A stretch of DNA of 64,000 nt from Achromobacter arsenitoxydans SY8 (GCF_000236785.1 NZ_AGUF01000082.1:28302-92301); one strand, 5' to 3'. Shown: positions 36,633 through 46,167, counted from the first letter of the stretch. Numbers and translations are program-made. Notes: a model not told the origin generated them from the letters alone.

Positions 36633-37235
36633 ATGAAAGCAGTTGCCGTTTTCTTCATCGCCGGCATCCTGGGCGGATGCGCGCTGCCCAACTCCCAGCG
36701 GGTGAACCAGCAGAAGGTCGATTCCGACAATGTCGAGACCTTTTGCGCCAACGCGTGGGCCGATACGCGGCTGGATCCCATCAAGGCGAAGCTGCCTGCG
36801 AAAGTTCAGGACGCGACCTTGCCGCAGTTGGCGGACCCGAGCTTGCCTACACCCGCGGAACAACAGGCGATCAGCGATTTTGATCCGGTGATGGCGCAGT
36901 GCTTCGATATGCGGCGTGCATACCTGCAGGCTTATACGCCGGGCGTGGTGGTCGCGACGTTCGACGCCCTTAGGGCCGACAGCAAGGCCCTCAGGGCGCA
37001 GTTGTGGGCGAAGAAGATCAGTTTCGGCCAGTACAACACCGCTGCATTGCGGCTGGTGACGGAGTCGCAGAAGGCCATGCAGGCCGAGCTCGACAAGGCC
37101 AGGCAGTTCGCCGCGCAGCAACAGGCGCAGCGGGATCAGAACATGATGCTGATGATGCCGTACATGAATCCGCCCATGCCGCGCACCACCGATTGCTACC
37201 GCTACGGCAATTCCGTGAGCTGCACTACCAGGTGA
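36633..37235 (+). CDS. Hypothetical lipoprotein
   Basis: A 200-residue protein with a lipoprotein signal peptide. A hydrophobic stretch ends in the lipobox LGGC, so Cys16 should be lipidated in the envelope. The mature part is helical, contains a Gln-rich coiled-coil-like segment (QFAAQQQAQRDQN) and ends in a Met/Pro-rich tail (NMMLMMPYMNPPMP) with two cysteines. The function is unknown. I chose the ATG at 36633 because it begins the signal peptide; upstream in-frame codons are not signal-like. Confidence 0.75.
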   Translation: MKAVAVFFIAGILGGCALPNSQRVNQQKVDSDNVETFCANAWADTRLDPIKAKLPAKVQDATLPQLADPSLPTPAEQQAISDFDPVMAQCFDMRRAYLQAYTPGVVVATFDALRADSKALRAQLWAKKISFGQYNTAALRLVTESQKAMQAELDKARQFAAQQQAQRDQNMMLMMPYMNPPMPRTTDCYRYGNSVSCTTR

Positions 37236-37309
37236 CACCCGGCCGCCCGGCATCGGCCGGGCGCGGCAGCTCACGCAGGAAGCCGCCAGGCATCAACAAT
37301 GCATCGCGT

Positions 37310-37999
37310 TTACGCCTCGGCGCCGCTGTCCACGTACACCAGCCCTGCGGCGGCCAGCTTTTCGCGCATGCCGTAGATATCCAGCCCCAACTCGCCCGCA
37401 GCCAGGCGTTTGCGCTTGTCCGCCTCGTTGCGCAGGCGCGCATCACAAGCATCGGCCACTGCCGCCGCCCGCGCACGCGGCACCACGCAGACGCCGTCAT
37501 CGTCGGCGATGACGACATCCCCGGGCTGCACCAGCGCGCCCGCGCACACCACCGGCACGTTGACCGACCCGGGCGTGGCTTTGACCGTACCCTTGGCCGA
37601 TACGCATTTGGACCAGACGGGAAACTGCATGTCCTTCAGCGCCACCACGTCGCGGCAGCCGGCGTCGATCACCAGCCCTTGCACGCCACGCGCGCGCATC
37701 GACGTCGCCAGCAATTCCCCGAACATGCCGTCCTCGTTCGCCGACGCGCAGGCCACGACGAGCAAGTCGCCAGGCTGGCAGAGTTCGATGGCGACGTGCA
37801 GCATCCAGTTGTCGCCCGGCTGCGCCAGCACGGTGACCGCGCTGCCTGCGATGGCGGCGCCGGCATAGATGGGCCGCATATAGGGCTGCAGCAAGCCGGT
37901 GCGCTGTTGCGCTTCGTGCGCGGTGGCGACGCCGGCCGTGGCCAGCCGCGTGATGACCGCGCCGTCGGCGCGCGGGATATGCCTGACAGCGATGCTCAT
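37310..37999 (-). CDS. galC: 4-carboxy-4-hydroxy-2-oxoadipate aldolase (RraA-fold), GalC/LigK type
   Basis: A 229-residue RraA-family protein of the HMG/CHA aldolase group, which cleaves 4-carboxy-4-hydroxy-2-oxoadipate to pyruvate and oxaloacetate at the end of the gallate/protocatechuate 4,5-cleavage path. The metal-site segment [10 protein letters not shown] (Arg116, Asp117) and [12 protein letters not shown] follow the family pattern. The start overlaps the galB stop by four bases, and that pairing gives the pathway assignment. Other RraA-fold functions are possible if the neighbour is misassigned. Confidence 0.85.
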   Translation of the reverse strand: MSIAVRHIPRADGAVITRLATAGVATAHEAQQRTGLLQPYMRPIYAGAAIAGSAVTVLAQPGDNWMLHVAIELCQPGDLLVVACASANEDGMFGELLATSMRARGVQGLVIDAGCRDVVALKDMQFPVWSKCVSAKGTVKATPGSVNVPVVCAGALVQPGDVVIADDDGVCVVPRARAAAVADACDARLRNEADKRKRLAAGELGLDIYGMREKLAAAGLVYVDSGAEA

Positions 38000-38715
38000 G
38001 CCAGTTCTCCGCTGACTTGCGGGAACACGCGCTGGTAGCCTTCGGCGTATTTGATCTTCATGTTGGAGTTGCGCGATGCCTGCACGCCGCGCTGCAGGGC
38101 GACGCGGGTGTAGTACTCCCACAGGTGTTCCTGCGCCGCCATGGTCTCGAAGGCGCGGCGCTTCTGGTCCCAGACTTCAGAGATGTCGAGCAGCACTTCG
38201 GGCTTCCATTCGCACTGTTCGGGCTGGTGCGGCTCGAAGAGGAAAACGGGCGGCGCGCCCAGCACCTGCTGTTCGGGGTTGTGGCCATGCGCCTGGGCGA
38301 TCACGCGGGCTTCCTGCGCGACGTGGGTGGCCAGCGGATGGTCGAAGTTGTAGGGGTCTTTCTGCGAGTGGGTCAGCACGAATTCCGGCTGCAGTTCGCG
38401 GTATACGTCCACCAGCTGAAACAGCGCATCGTCCGACACGCGCAGCGGATAGTCGCCGCAATCCATGAAGCGGATGTCGGCGCCCAGGATGTCGGCCGCA
38501 AGGCGCGCTTCGTCGCGGCGGTCGGCCTTGACGCGGTCCAGCGTCATGCCGGGTTGCTTCCACAGCTTGGCGGATTCGCCGCGTTCGCCGAACGACAGGC
38601 ACACCACGGTCATTTTCCAGCCGCGGCTGGCGTACAGGGCGATGGCGCCGCCCGCGCGCCAGACGAAGTCCGCGGAATGCGCGCTGACGATCAGCCCGTT
38701 CTTTTGCCGTTCCAT
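37996..38715 (-). CDS. galB: 4-oxalomesaconate hydratase, PIG-L/LmbE family
   Basis: A 239-residue PIG-L-fold zinc protein. The metal motif is SAHSADF (His13, Asp16; the usual AHPDD is altered) with a second site [16 protein letters not shown]. GalB from Pseudomonas putida is the described member of this fold that hydrates 4-oxalomesaconate, and an adjoining RraA-type aldolase supports the same role. The ATG at 38715 has AGAGGAA seven bases upstream; the longer frame upstream overlaps the preceding intergenic region. Confidence 0.85.
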   Translation of the reverse strand: MERQKNGLIVSAHSADFVWRAGGAIALYASRGWKMTVVCLSFGERGESAKLWKQPGMTLDRVKADRRDEARLAADILGADIRFMDCGDYPLRVSDDALFQLVDVYRELQPEFVLTHSQKDPYNFDHPLATHVAQEARVIAQAHGHNPEQQVLGAPPVFLFEPHQPEQCEWKPEVLLDISEVWDQKRRAFETMAAQEHLWEYYTRVALQRGVQASRNSNMKIKYAEGYQRVFPQVSGELA

Positions 38716-38781
38716 TTCAATTCCTCTATGCATGATTGCCGGCCGGGTCCGCATTGCGGCCCCGTGCCGGCGCAAGCGCGG

Positions 38782-39789
38782 TCAGTCGGCCTTGATGCCC
38801 GCAGCCTTGATGACCTTGGTCCATTTGCTGGTTTCGGCCGCGACGAACTGGCCAAACTGGGGCGCGGTGCCGGGCGTGACGATGGCGCCCATTTCGCCGA
38901 AGCGCTTTTTCACTTCGGGGTCTTTCAATGCGCTTTGCAGCGCGCTGTTCAGTTTTTCCGTCACGTCGGGCGGCAGATCCTTGGGACCGATCAGGCCCCA
39001 CCACACCGTGGCCATCGCGCCGGGCAAGCCCTGCGACACGACTGTGGGCACCTCGGGCAGCATGGCCGCCGGTTCGTCGTCCAGGATGGCCAGCGCCCGC
39101 AGCTTGCCCGCCTTGACGTGCGAGACCACTTCCAGCGGGTTGATGGACATGAAGGAAATCCGCTGTCCCAGCAGGTCCGTGACCGCGGGCGAGCCGCCCT
39201 TGTAGGGCACGTGCAGCGCTTTCATGCCGCTCTCGGTCTTGAGCAGTTCGCTGGCCAGATGGCCAGAGCTGCCGTTTCCGGCCGAAGCGTAGGTCAGCTT
39301 GTCCGGGTGGGCGCGGCCGTAGTCCGTCAGGTCCTTCAAGGTCTTGAACGACGATTCGACGGGAACCACCACGGCCAGCGGCGCGTAGCCGATCGCGCCC
39401 ACCGGCGTGAAGTCGCGCGCGGGATCGAAGGTCAGCTTGGAGAACAGGGCGCCGTTGGCGGCCAGGGTGTTCGATGCGGTCAGCAGCGTGTAGCCGTCCG
39501 CCGGCGCCCGCGCGACGGCGTCCATGCCGATGTTGGTGGCCGCGCCGGGGCGGTTGTCGACGATGATGGTCTGCTTCAGGGCGTCGCCCATTTTCTGGCT
39601 GACCAGGCGGGTGACGATGTCCACTCCGCCGCCTGCGGCGTAAGGAACGACGATGCGGATCGGCTTATCGGGAAAGGCGGCCTGGGCGGCGGCCGGCAGC
39701 GGCATCAGGGCAGCGGCGGCAAGCAGCGCGCCCAATCCCGCGGCCGTGGCAATGGCGCGGCGGGGCCGCGACGGGGCGAGTTCCTTCAT
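38782..39789 (-). CDS. Tripartite tricarboxylate transporter-type (Bug/TctC) binding protein
   Basis: A 335-residue periplasmic protein with a Sec signal peptide (AAAQA near residue 37). Its Bug-family signature is FPDKPIRIVVPYAAGGGVD then VDNRPGAATNIGMDAVA, plus HVPYKGGSPAVTDLLGQ and LPEVPTV. It should bind a carboxylate; co-transcription with galB and galC suggests an aromatic or tricarboxylic acid. No TctA/TctB membrane partners are present nearby, which is common for Bug genes in this group. Confidence 0.9.
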   Translation of the reverse strand: MKELAPSRPRRAIATAAGLGALLAAAALMPLPAAAQAAFPDKPIRIVVPYAAGGGVDIVTRLVSQKMGDALKQTIIVDNRPGAATNIGMDAVARAPADGYTLLTASNTLAANGALFSKLTFDPARDFTPVGAIGYAPLAVVVPVESSFKTLKDLTDYGRAHPDKLTYASAGNGSSGHLASELLKTESGMKALHVPYKGGSPAVTDLLGQRISFMSINPLEVVSHVKAGKLRALAILDDEPAAMLPEVPTVVSQGLPGAMATVWWGLIGPKDLPPDVTEKLNSALQSALKDPEVKKRFGEMGAIVTPGTAPQFGQFVAAETSKWTKVIKAAGIKAD

Positions 39790-39903
39790 GGTTGTCTCCT
39801 GTCTGTCTAGTTATACGTATCGGTATGGCTGAATGATGCGCGGAGTACACTCATATCGTCCAATACCGTTTTTCAAGACGATCTATTTGCTTTCCAAATT
39901 GAT

Positions 39904-40797
39904 ATGGATTTCCGCCAACTCCGCTACTTCGTCGCCGTCGCCGAGGAACTGAGCTTCAGCCAGGCCGCGCGCCGGCTGCACGTCAGCCAGCCGCCGCTCA
40001 GCCTGCAGATCAAGGCGCTGGAAGAGGAATTGGGGTCGCCGCTGCTGACGCGCACCAGCCGCAGCGTGGAACTGACCCAGGCAGGCGCGCTGTTCCTGGA
40101 TCAGGCCCGCCGTGCGCTGGCGCATCTGGAACGCGCTGGCGAAGTGGTACGGCAGTCGGCGCTGGGCGAAACGGGCGAGATCCGCGTGGCCTTCACCGCG
40201 TCGGTGCCGATGTTCGACGCCTTTCCGCGCATCGTCCATGCGTTTCGCACGGAGTTCCCGGGCGTGGGCGTGGACCTGAGCCACCAGTCCACCGGGCAGC
40301 AGCTGCGCGCGCTGGCCTCCAAGGACATCGACGTGGGGTTTCTACGCCCGTCGATCCTGTTCGTGCCGCCGCCCAATATCGCGACGTTGCCCCTGTGGAG
40401 CGACCGGCTGATGGTCGCCATGCCGCAGTCGCACCGGCTGGCGCGGCGCAGCACGCCGCTGGCGATGACGGATCTGGTGGACGAATCCTTCATCCTGTTC
40501 CCGCGCGGGCTGGGCTGCGGCCTGTTCGACCACGTGAGCGTGCTGGCCAGCCGGGCGGGCTTTGCGCCGCAGGTGGGCCAGGAGGCGCGCGAAGGCGCGA
40601 CCATCATCGGGCTGGTGGCGGCGGGCATGGGCATTTCCATCCTGCCCGACACGTACATGAAGACGGGCATCCCTGGCGTGATCTATCGCGAACTGGACAC
40701 GCCCGACGCCCAAAGCCAGGTCCTGCTGGCGTATCGTTCCGAAGACGGTTCCCCGCTGGTGCAGCGGTTCCTCGAAGCCGCCCGGGCCGGGCAATAA
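39904..40797 (+). CDS. LysR-family regulator, probable activator of the Bug-galBC operon
   Basis: A 297-residue regulator with an N-terminal winged helix (FRQLRYFVAVAEELSFSQAA, then RLHVSQPPLSLQIKALEEEL) and a periplasmic-binding-fold effector domain. It is divergent from the Bug-galB-galC operon across 114 bases. That gap holds an inverted repeat ATCGTC...GACGAT (39855-39882), a plausible binding site. The close resemblance of the HTH to BenM/CatM-like regulators fits control by an aromatic pathway intermediate. Confidence 0.88.
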   Translation: MDFRQLRYFVAVAEELSFSQAARRLHVSQPPLSLQIKALEEELGSPLLTRTSRSVELTQAGALFLDQARRALAHLERAGEVVRQSALGETGEIRVAFTASVPMFDAFPRIVHAFRTEFPGVGVDLSHQSTGQQLRALASKDIDVGFLRPSILFVPPPNIATLPLWSDRLMVAMPQSHRLARRSTPLAMTDLVDESFILFPRGLGCGLFDHVSVLASRAGFAPQVGQEAREGATIIGLVAAGMGISILPDTYMKTGIPGVIYRELDTPDAQSQVLLAYRSEDGSPLVQRFLEAARAGQ

Positions 40798-40842
40798 CCG
40801 GCGCTGCCGGCGGTCCGCTGAGGTCATTGAAAGGCCCGCGCC

Positions 40843-41688
40843 ATGTCACTCCGCCTGTTCGCGCTCACCCTCTTCGCCATGCTGGCCTTTGCCGGCAATT
40901 CCCTGCTGTGCCGGCTGGCCCTTAAGCAGACCCCGATCGACCCCACTTCTTTCGTCGCCATCCGCATCGTGTCCGGCGCCCTGATGCTGTGGCTGGTGCT
41001 GTATATGCGCCGGGAATCCGCGCGCCTGGAAGGCAACTGGGCGGGCGCGCTGGCCTTGTTTGCGTATGCGGTGGCGTTCTCTTACGCCTACACGCGGATT
41101 CCCGCCGGCACGGGCGCGCTACTGTTGTTCGGGGCGATCCAGATCAGCATGATCGTGTATGGGCTGGTCATCGGCGAACGGCTGTCGTTCGTCCAAGGCC
41201 TGGGAATCGGCCTGGCGATCTGCGGGCTGGTGGGCTTGATGTTGCCCAGCGTGGGCGCGCCGCCTTTGTTCTACGGCTTCCTGATGATTCTTTCGGGGGT
41301 GGCGTGGAGCATCTATTCGCTGCTGGGCCGGGGATCGAAGAACCCGGCCGCCGCGACCGCGGGAAATTTCATCCGCGCCACGCCCATCGCGCTGGCGCTG
41401 TTTGTCGCGCAGTTCCTGGCGTCGCACATCCGCATGGACGCCGCCGGCGCGATGTACGCAGTGGTGTCCGGCGCGGTGACGTCAGGGCTGGGCTACATCC
41501 TCTGGTATGCAGCGCTCAAGCAGTTGAACGTAACGCGCGCCGCGACGGTGCAGCTCAGCGTCCCGGTACTGGCGGCGTTTGGCGGCACGGTGTTTCTGGA
41601 CGAACCGCTGACAGGCTTGCTGATGGCCGCGTCGGCGCTGGTGCTCGTTGGCGTTTCGCTGGTGATCCTGAACAAGCGGCCGGCCTGA
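40843..41688 (+). CDS. EamA/DMT-family transporter
   Basis: A 281-residue inner-membrane protein with about ten short hydrophobic helices in two EamA repeats. The first begins LTLFAMLAFAGNSLLCRLAL, and the second has GVAWSIYSLLGRGSKNP and the FLDEPLTGLLMAASALVLVG end. The family exports amino acids or metabolites. It lies 45 bases after the LysR gene in the same direction and may be co-transcribed; no substrate can be assigned. Confidence 0.88.
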   Translation: MSLRLFALTLFAMLAFAGNSLLCRLALKQTPIDPTSFVAIRIVSGALMLWLVLYMRRESARLEGNWAGALALFAYAVAFSYAYTRIPAGTGALLLFGAIQISMIVYGLVIGERLSFVQGLGIGLAICGLVGLMLPSVGAPPLFYGFLMILSGVAWSIYSLLGRGSKNPAAATAGNFIRATPIALALFVAQFLASHIRMDAAGAMYAVVSGAVTSGLGYILWYAALKQLNVTRAATVQLSVPVLAAFGGTVFLDEPLTGLLMAASALVLVGVSLVILNKRPA

Positions 41689-41705
41689 ATCCGCAAGCAC
41701 CCTGC

Positions 41706-41733
41706 AAAAAAAAGACCGCCTGAGGAAGCGGTC
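41706..41733 (-). terminator. Terminator of the amidohydrolase-MFS-GAF operon
   Basis: On the minus strand a GACCGC/GCGGTC stem with an eight-base loop is followed by eight T. The hairpin lies between convergent genes and could also act weakly on the DMT gene. Confidence 0.8.
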
Positions 41734-41811
41734 CGAAAGAAAGGCGGGCCGCTCCGGCAAGCAGCCCGCAAACCCAGTCCCGCACCGGGACGGATACTCA
41801 AACGCAGAAAA

Positions 41812-42357
41812 TCACACGCTATCCAGCGCAGACCGGTCCACGCCCGCCACGGCCGATTGCGCATCCTTCATCGCTTCAATGAAAACCGGCGCGCACAGGC
41901 CGGCGACGACGGAAGCCAGCGCTTGATCCGCATCGTCGTACGCATGGCGCGCCGCCAGCATGTTGAGCGAACCGATCACCCGGCCCTGGTGCCGCACCGG
42001 GATGTTGAAGGCCGACTGCAGCCCGCGGTCGATCAGCATCGGCGCCTCGGAGAACACGGTGCGCACGTCGTCTTCGTTGCTGGCCACGTAGAACTGGCCT
42101 TCTTCCAGCACCAGCCGCGACCACGGGCCGTTGCCGGTGGCTTTGAATCCGCCCAGCGGACTGATGCTTTCGTCCGACGTGTGCAACCGCTTCATCAGGC
42201 GATGCTCTTCCAGATACAGCAACGCCGTGAACAGCTTGTGCCCGAACGTCTCTTCAAGCAAAGCGGAGATTGCGCCCCACTGCGCTTGGGAGTCGCGCGC
42301 CATGCCCAGCGCCCGCGCATGCATGGCCAGCGGCCCGATTGCCAACGTCGTGGTCAT
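41812..42357 (-). CDS. GAF-domain protein
   Basis: A 181-residue soluble protein that consists mainly of a single GAF domain (about residues 15-165), with LFTALLYLEEHRLMKRLHTS, APMLIDRGLQSAFNIPV and HQGRVIGSLNMLA strands. There is no output domain, so it should act as a small-molecule sensor or as an enzyme of the methionine-sulfoxide-reductase-like GAF type (no clear catalytic Cys is seen). The start overlaps the stop of the upstream MFS gene as ATGA. Confidence 0.8.
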   Translation of the reverse strand: MTTTLAIGPLAMHARALGMARDSQAQWGAISALLEETFGHKLFTALLYLEEHRLMKRLHTSDESISPLGGFKATGNGPWSRLVLEEGQFYVASNEDDVRTVFSEAPMLIDRGLQSAFNIPVRHQGRVIGSLNMLAARHAYDDADQALASVVAGLCAPVFIEAMKDAQSAVAGVDRSALDSV

Positions 42358-43709
42358 GCGTGAATCTCCTCGAGCACGACGCCGCGCGTGTTCTTGCCAT
42401 AGAACAGGATGCCCAGGCCGCCGATCAGCAGGATGGCGGTCATCATGGCGAAGACGCCCGCAAAGCCCAGCACCGGGTACGCCACGCCGACGATGGTCGG
42501 CGATGCGATGGAGCCGATGCGGGCAAAGGCCGACGCCGCGCCCATGCCGGTCGCACGGATCGACGTGGGATAGATTTCGGCGGTGTAGGTGTACTGGCCC
42601 GCGATGACGCCGTTCATGCCGAAAGACAGCAGCATGCTCAGCATGATGATCTGGTGCTCGCCGCTGGCCAGCGCCAGGCCCAGCGCCGACAGGCACGACA
42701 ACAGCATGTAGGCCAGGATGGTGTACTTGCGGCCGATCCGGTCATTGAAGTACGCCGCCGAGAAGTAGCCCGGGATCTGCGACAGGTAGATCAGGATGGT
42801 GTACGAGAAGCTCTTTGTGATGGTGAAGCCGCGTTCCACGAGCAAGCTGGGGATCCACACCAGGAAGGCGTAGTAGCAGAACAGCACGGTGATCCAGAAG
42901 ACCCACACCAGCACGGTCGTGCCCAGGTATTGCTTGGAGAACAGCGAGGCCAGCTTGGCCATCGCGGTCTGCTGGTCGGCGGCGGTCGGCGCGGCCTTGC
43001 GCGTGGCGACGGGCTTGGGCAGCGGGCGGCCGGTGCTTTGCTGCACTTCGGCCTCGATGGCTTCGCAGATGCGGTTGGCTTCGGCGGTCTGGCCGGTGTG
43101 CTCCAGCCAGCGGGGCGATTCGAACAGGGACTTGCGCCACCACAGCAGGAACACCACGGGCACGGAGGCGATGATCATGATCCAGCGCCAGCCGTCGTCG
43201 CTCATCGGCACGATGAAGTAGCCCAAGAGCGCCGACATCACGAAGCCGAACGAGAAGAAGCCCGCCAGGGCGCCCGTGAAACGGCCGCGATACTTGCTGC
43301 TGACGAACTCGGCCAGGTACGGCGCAATGATGGCGCCTTCTGCGCCCATGCCGATGCCGGCGATCATGCGCAGGATGTAGAACTCGTGATAGTTACGGGC
43401 GAAGGCGTTGAAGAAGGTGGCCACGCAGAACAGCAGCAGCGCCCACATCATGATCTTCTTGCGGCCGTAGCGGTCGCCCAGGATGCCGGAGAACAGCGCG
43501 CCGACCAGGAAGCCCACATAGGTGCTGCTGGCGATCCAGCCGATCTGGCCGGTGGACAGGCCCCATTGCGTGCGCAGGGACGGAATGATGAAAGCGATGA
43601 TGCCGGCGTCCAGCGCTTCGAAAGCGAGGCCCAGGCCGCCGATCATCAGCAGCCGGAAATGAAAGCTGCTGAACGGCAGCCGCTCAAGGCGGTCCGATAC
43701 GGAATACAT
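42354..43709 (-). CDS. MFS transporter, sugar-porter/NiaP-like (aromatic acid or nicotinate type)
   Basis: A 451-residue carrier with 12 hydrophobic segments. The family motifs GDRYGRKKIMM (loop 2-3), RMIAGIGMGAEGAI in helix 4 and DRIGRKY (loop 8-9) match the SV2/NiaP and aromatic acid:H+ symporter group. A long central loop (about residues 210-255) separates the two halves. It lies between the amidohydrolase and GAF genes in one operon, so it probably imports the hydrolase's substrate. Confidence 0.9.
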   Translation of the reverse strand: MYSVSDRLERLPFSSFHFRLLMIGGLGLAFEALDAGIIAFIIPSLRTQWGLSTGQIGWIASSTYVGFLVGALFSGILGDRYGRKKIMMWALLLFCVATFFNAFARNYHEFYILRMIAGIGMGAEGAIIAPYLAEFVSSKYRGRFTGALAGFFSFGFVMSALLGYFIVPMSDDGWRWIMIIASVPVVFLLWWRKSLFESPRWLEHTGQTAEANRICEAIEAEVQQSTGRPLPKPVATRKAAPTAADQQTAMAKLASLFSKQYLGTTVLVWVFWITVLFCYYAFLVWIPSLLVERGFTITKSFSYTILIYLSQIPGYFSAAYFNDRIGRKYTILAYMLLSCLSALGLALASGEHQIIMLSMLLSFGMNGVIAGQYTYTAEIYPTSIRATGMGAASAFARIGSIASPTIVGVAYPVLGFAGVFAMMTAILLIGGLGILFYGKNTRGVVLEEIHA

Positions 43710-43745
43710 GGTGAAGAGGTTCCGAAGAAATAAAGAAAGGAGACG

Positions 43746-44981
43746 TCAGCAGGCGTTCTTGTGCAGCAGGCCGCGGTTCATGATCAGCTTGATCGAGTCG
43801 GGCTTGGTAAGCAGTTCAATGTCGTCCAGCGGATTGCCGTCGATCAGCAGCAGGTCGGCGTAGGCGCCTTCCAGGACTTCGCCCAGCAGGCCCACCTGGT
43901 TCAGGATCTCGGCGCCGATCAGCGTCGCCTGCTGGATCACCTTGGCGTTGCCCAGCACGCGGCTGCGCAGCACCAGTTCGTCGGACTGCATGTAGTGGGT
44001 CTCGCCCAGCAGGTCGCTGCCGTAGCCCATCTTCACGCCGACTTCGTCCAGGATCTCCAGCGCGGTCAGGCCCTGCGTGCGCACGGTGGCGATCTTCTTC
44101 ACCGAATCCAGCGGCAGGCCATAGCGTTCGCCGTCGTTCGCCAGGCCTTCATAGGTGATCAACGTCGGCACCATGTAGGCGCCGTGTTCCTTCATGACCT
44201 GCGCCGCCTCGCGGTCGACCAGGTTGCCATGTTCGATGGTGCGCACGCCGCAGCGCACGGCGCGCGTGATGGCGCGCGGCGTGTAGGCATGCGCCATCAC
44301 GTAGGTGTTGGCGTTGCTGGCTTCTTCCACAATGGCGCTCAGCTCGGCCTCGGAGAAGCCCAGGTTCTGGATGGGATCGTTGGGCGAGGCGACGCCGCCG
44401 GATGCCATGACCTTGATCTGCGTGGCGCCTTTCAGGATTTCTTCGCGCACGGCCAGGCGGCAGTTGTCGACGCCGTCGACCACGCGGCCGATGTTGCCGA
44501 TCTTGACCGAGCACGGGCACGGATCGAGCTCGTCGTTGCGCTGGCGGAAGTCGCCATGGCCGCCCGTCTGCGACAGGGCCTTGCCCGCGCAGAACAAGCG
44601 AGGGCCGTCGACCGTGCCGTCCAGCACGGCCTGCGCCAGCGCCCAGTCGGCTCCGCCGGCGTCGCGCACCGACGTAAAGCCGCGGTCCAGCATGCCCTGC
44701 ATGATGGGCAGCGCGCGCAGCAGCGCCAACGCATTAGGCAGCGCCGCAACGCGCCCCAGGTTGAAGGACGACGCCACCACGTGGACGTGGCAGTCGATCA
44801 TGCCGGGCATCAGGGTCATACCCTTGGCGTCCACGACCTGCGCATCCGCCGGGGCCGGATCATCGGCGCCGATGCGGGTGATCAGTCCGTCCTCGACCAG
44901 CACGTTCGCCGCGCTTTCGAGGGTCAGGGTTCGGGTATTGAGGATCCTGCAATTCTTGATAACAACCGGCTTCATAATCAA
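43746..44981 (-). CDS. Amidohydrolase, imidazolonepropionase/prolidase-like family
   Basis: A 411-residue metal hydrolase. The motifs visible are MIDCHVHVV (first His pair), TQIKVMASGG (bridging Lys), YVMAHAYTP and TIEHGN (His ligands) and GYGSDLLGETH (catalytic Asp). This arrangement is shared by Xaa-Pro dipeptidase-type and ochratoxinase-like amidohydrolases. The substrate is unknown. It is the first gene of the leftward operon with MFS and GAF genes and is divergent from a LysR regulator. Confidence 0.87.
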   Translation of the reverse strand: MIMKPVVIKNCRILNTRTLTLESAANVLVEDGLITRIGADDPAPADAQVVDAKGMTLMPGMIDCHVHVVASSFNLGRVAALPNALALLRALPIMQGMLDRGFTSVRDAGGADWALAQAVLDGTVDGPRLFCAGKALSQTGGHGDFRQRNDELDPCPCSVKIGNIGRVVDGVDNCRLAVREEILKGATQIKVMASGGVASPNDPIQNLGFSEAELSAIVEEASNANTYVMAHAYTPRAITRAVRCGVRTIEHGNLVDREAAQVMKEHGAYMVPTLITYEGLANDGERYGLPLDSVKKIATVRTQGLTALEILDEVGVKMGYGSDLLGETHYMQSDELVLRSRVLGNAKVIQQATLIGAEILNQVGLLGEVLEGAYADLLLIDGNPLDDIELLTKPDSIKLIMNRGLLHKNAC

Positions 44982-45119
44982 CCACGTAAACAGTTCAAAG
45001 CGCCTGAAATAAAGGCATGCCGCACTCTACCGGTACAATTCGGGGGTCCGATACCGGGTCTCCCCCTATGCGTTCGACACAAATTTGAACAGCCTTATGA
45101 GCATTACTCATACCCCCCT

Positions 45120-46082
45120 ATGAGACGTCGCTGCCCCACCCTTTCCGAGTTGAATGCGTTTTCCGCGGCGGCCCGGCATCTGTCGTTCTCGAAGGCGGGC
45201 AAGGAACTGTTCGTCACGCAAAGCGCCATCAGCCGGCACATCGCCACGCTGGAAAGCTATCTGGGGCACGCGCTGTTCATCCGGGGCACCAACGGGCTGC
45301 AGCTCACGCGCATGGGCGCCACCTACCTGAGCCTGATCCGCCCGGCCCTGCACACGCTGGAAAGCGCCACATCGCAGGTCATGGCCACGCAGCAATCGGC
45401 CAAATCACTGAACGTATCCGCGGCGCCGACCTTCGCCGCGCAATGGCTGTTCCCGCGCCTGAAGACGTTCCGCGAGGTCAACCCGGACATCTCCATCAAT
45501 TTCGTGCGCTATAGCGTTGCGGACTACAAGAGCACCGAACTCGATTTCGATGCGTCGATCCAGTATGGGTATGGCGATTGGCATGACGGCGACGCCAAAT
45601 ACCTGACCGGCCGGGAAACCCGCCTCGTCTGCTCGAAGGAGTATCTGGAACAGCACCCGATAAGCAGCCTGGAAGACATCAAGCAGTGCACGCTGCTGCA
45701 GCACATCGAGATTCCGCTGTCGTGGGAATACTGGTTTTCAACGTACCTGGGCGATTATGACCGGGCGCGCTTCGGGCCCGGCTTCAATCTGTTTTCGATG
45801 ATTATCCAGGCGGCGTCGTCGGGATTTGGCGTGGCGCTGATGCCGCATTGCCTCATCGAAAAGGAACTGGCCACCGGACAGCTGGTGGACATATTCGACC
45901 GCAGCTTCGAAAGCCCGCTTGGCTATTATCTTTGCGCGCCGAACTGGCGCAGCAACATGGAAAGCTACGACCGGCTGAGCCAGTGGCTGGCGCATGAGTG
46001 TTTTCATGGTGATGCGGGCCAGGCCGCGGCGGCCGGCAAGGCTTGCGGGACGGAATGCCCCTACTGCGCAGCGGCCAGTTAG
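45120..46082 (+). CDS. LysR-family regulator (GcvA-like)
   Basis: A 320-residue regulator. Its HTH is LSELNAFSAAARHLSFSKAG followed by LFVTQSAISRHIATLESYLG, the GcvA/AmpR-like branch. The effector domain contains SAAPTFAAQWLFPRL. It is divergent from the amidohydrolase operon and is its likely regulator. No ribosome site precedes the ATG; instead an eight-codon frame (45097-45123) ends in TGA overlapping it as ATGA. The long frame open upstream is antisense to the amidohydrolase and is not real. The C-terminal 25 residues are Ala/Cys-rich. Confidence 0.87.
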   Translation: MRRRCPTLSELNAFSAAARHLSFSKAGKELFVTQSAISRHIATLESYLGHALFIRGTNGLQLTRMGATYLSLIRPALHTLESATSQVMATQQSAKSLNVSAAPTFAAQWLFPRLKTFREVNPDISINFVRYSVADYKSTELDFDASIQYGYGDWHDGDAKYLTGRETRLVCSKEYLEQHPISSLEDIKQCTLLQHIEIPLSWEYWFSTYLGDYDRARFGPGFNLFSMIIQAASSGFGVALMPHCLIEKELATGQLVDIFDRSFESPLGYYLCAPNWRSNMESYDRLSQWLAHECFHGDAGQAAAAGKACGTECPYCAAAS

Positions 46083-46167
46083 CGGGCCACGCCGCCAGGT
46101 TCTCCTCGTCCAGCAGATACCTGATGAAGTCCTGCCGCCCGCACAGGGCCCGGCATCCAGACGGGGA

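Noticed and set aside
43761-46082. A 773-codon plus-strand frame
   Set aside because: Its first 450 codons are antisense to the amidohydrolase and read as a His/Gln/Val-rich shadow. Only the part from 45120 is a gene (LysR).
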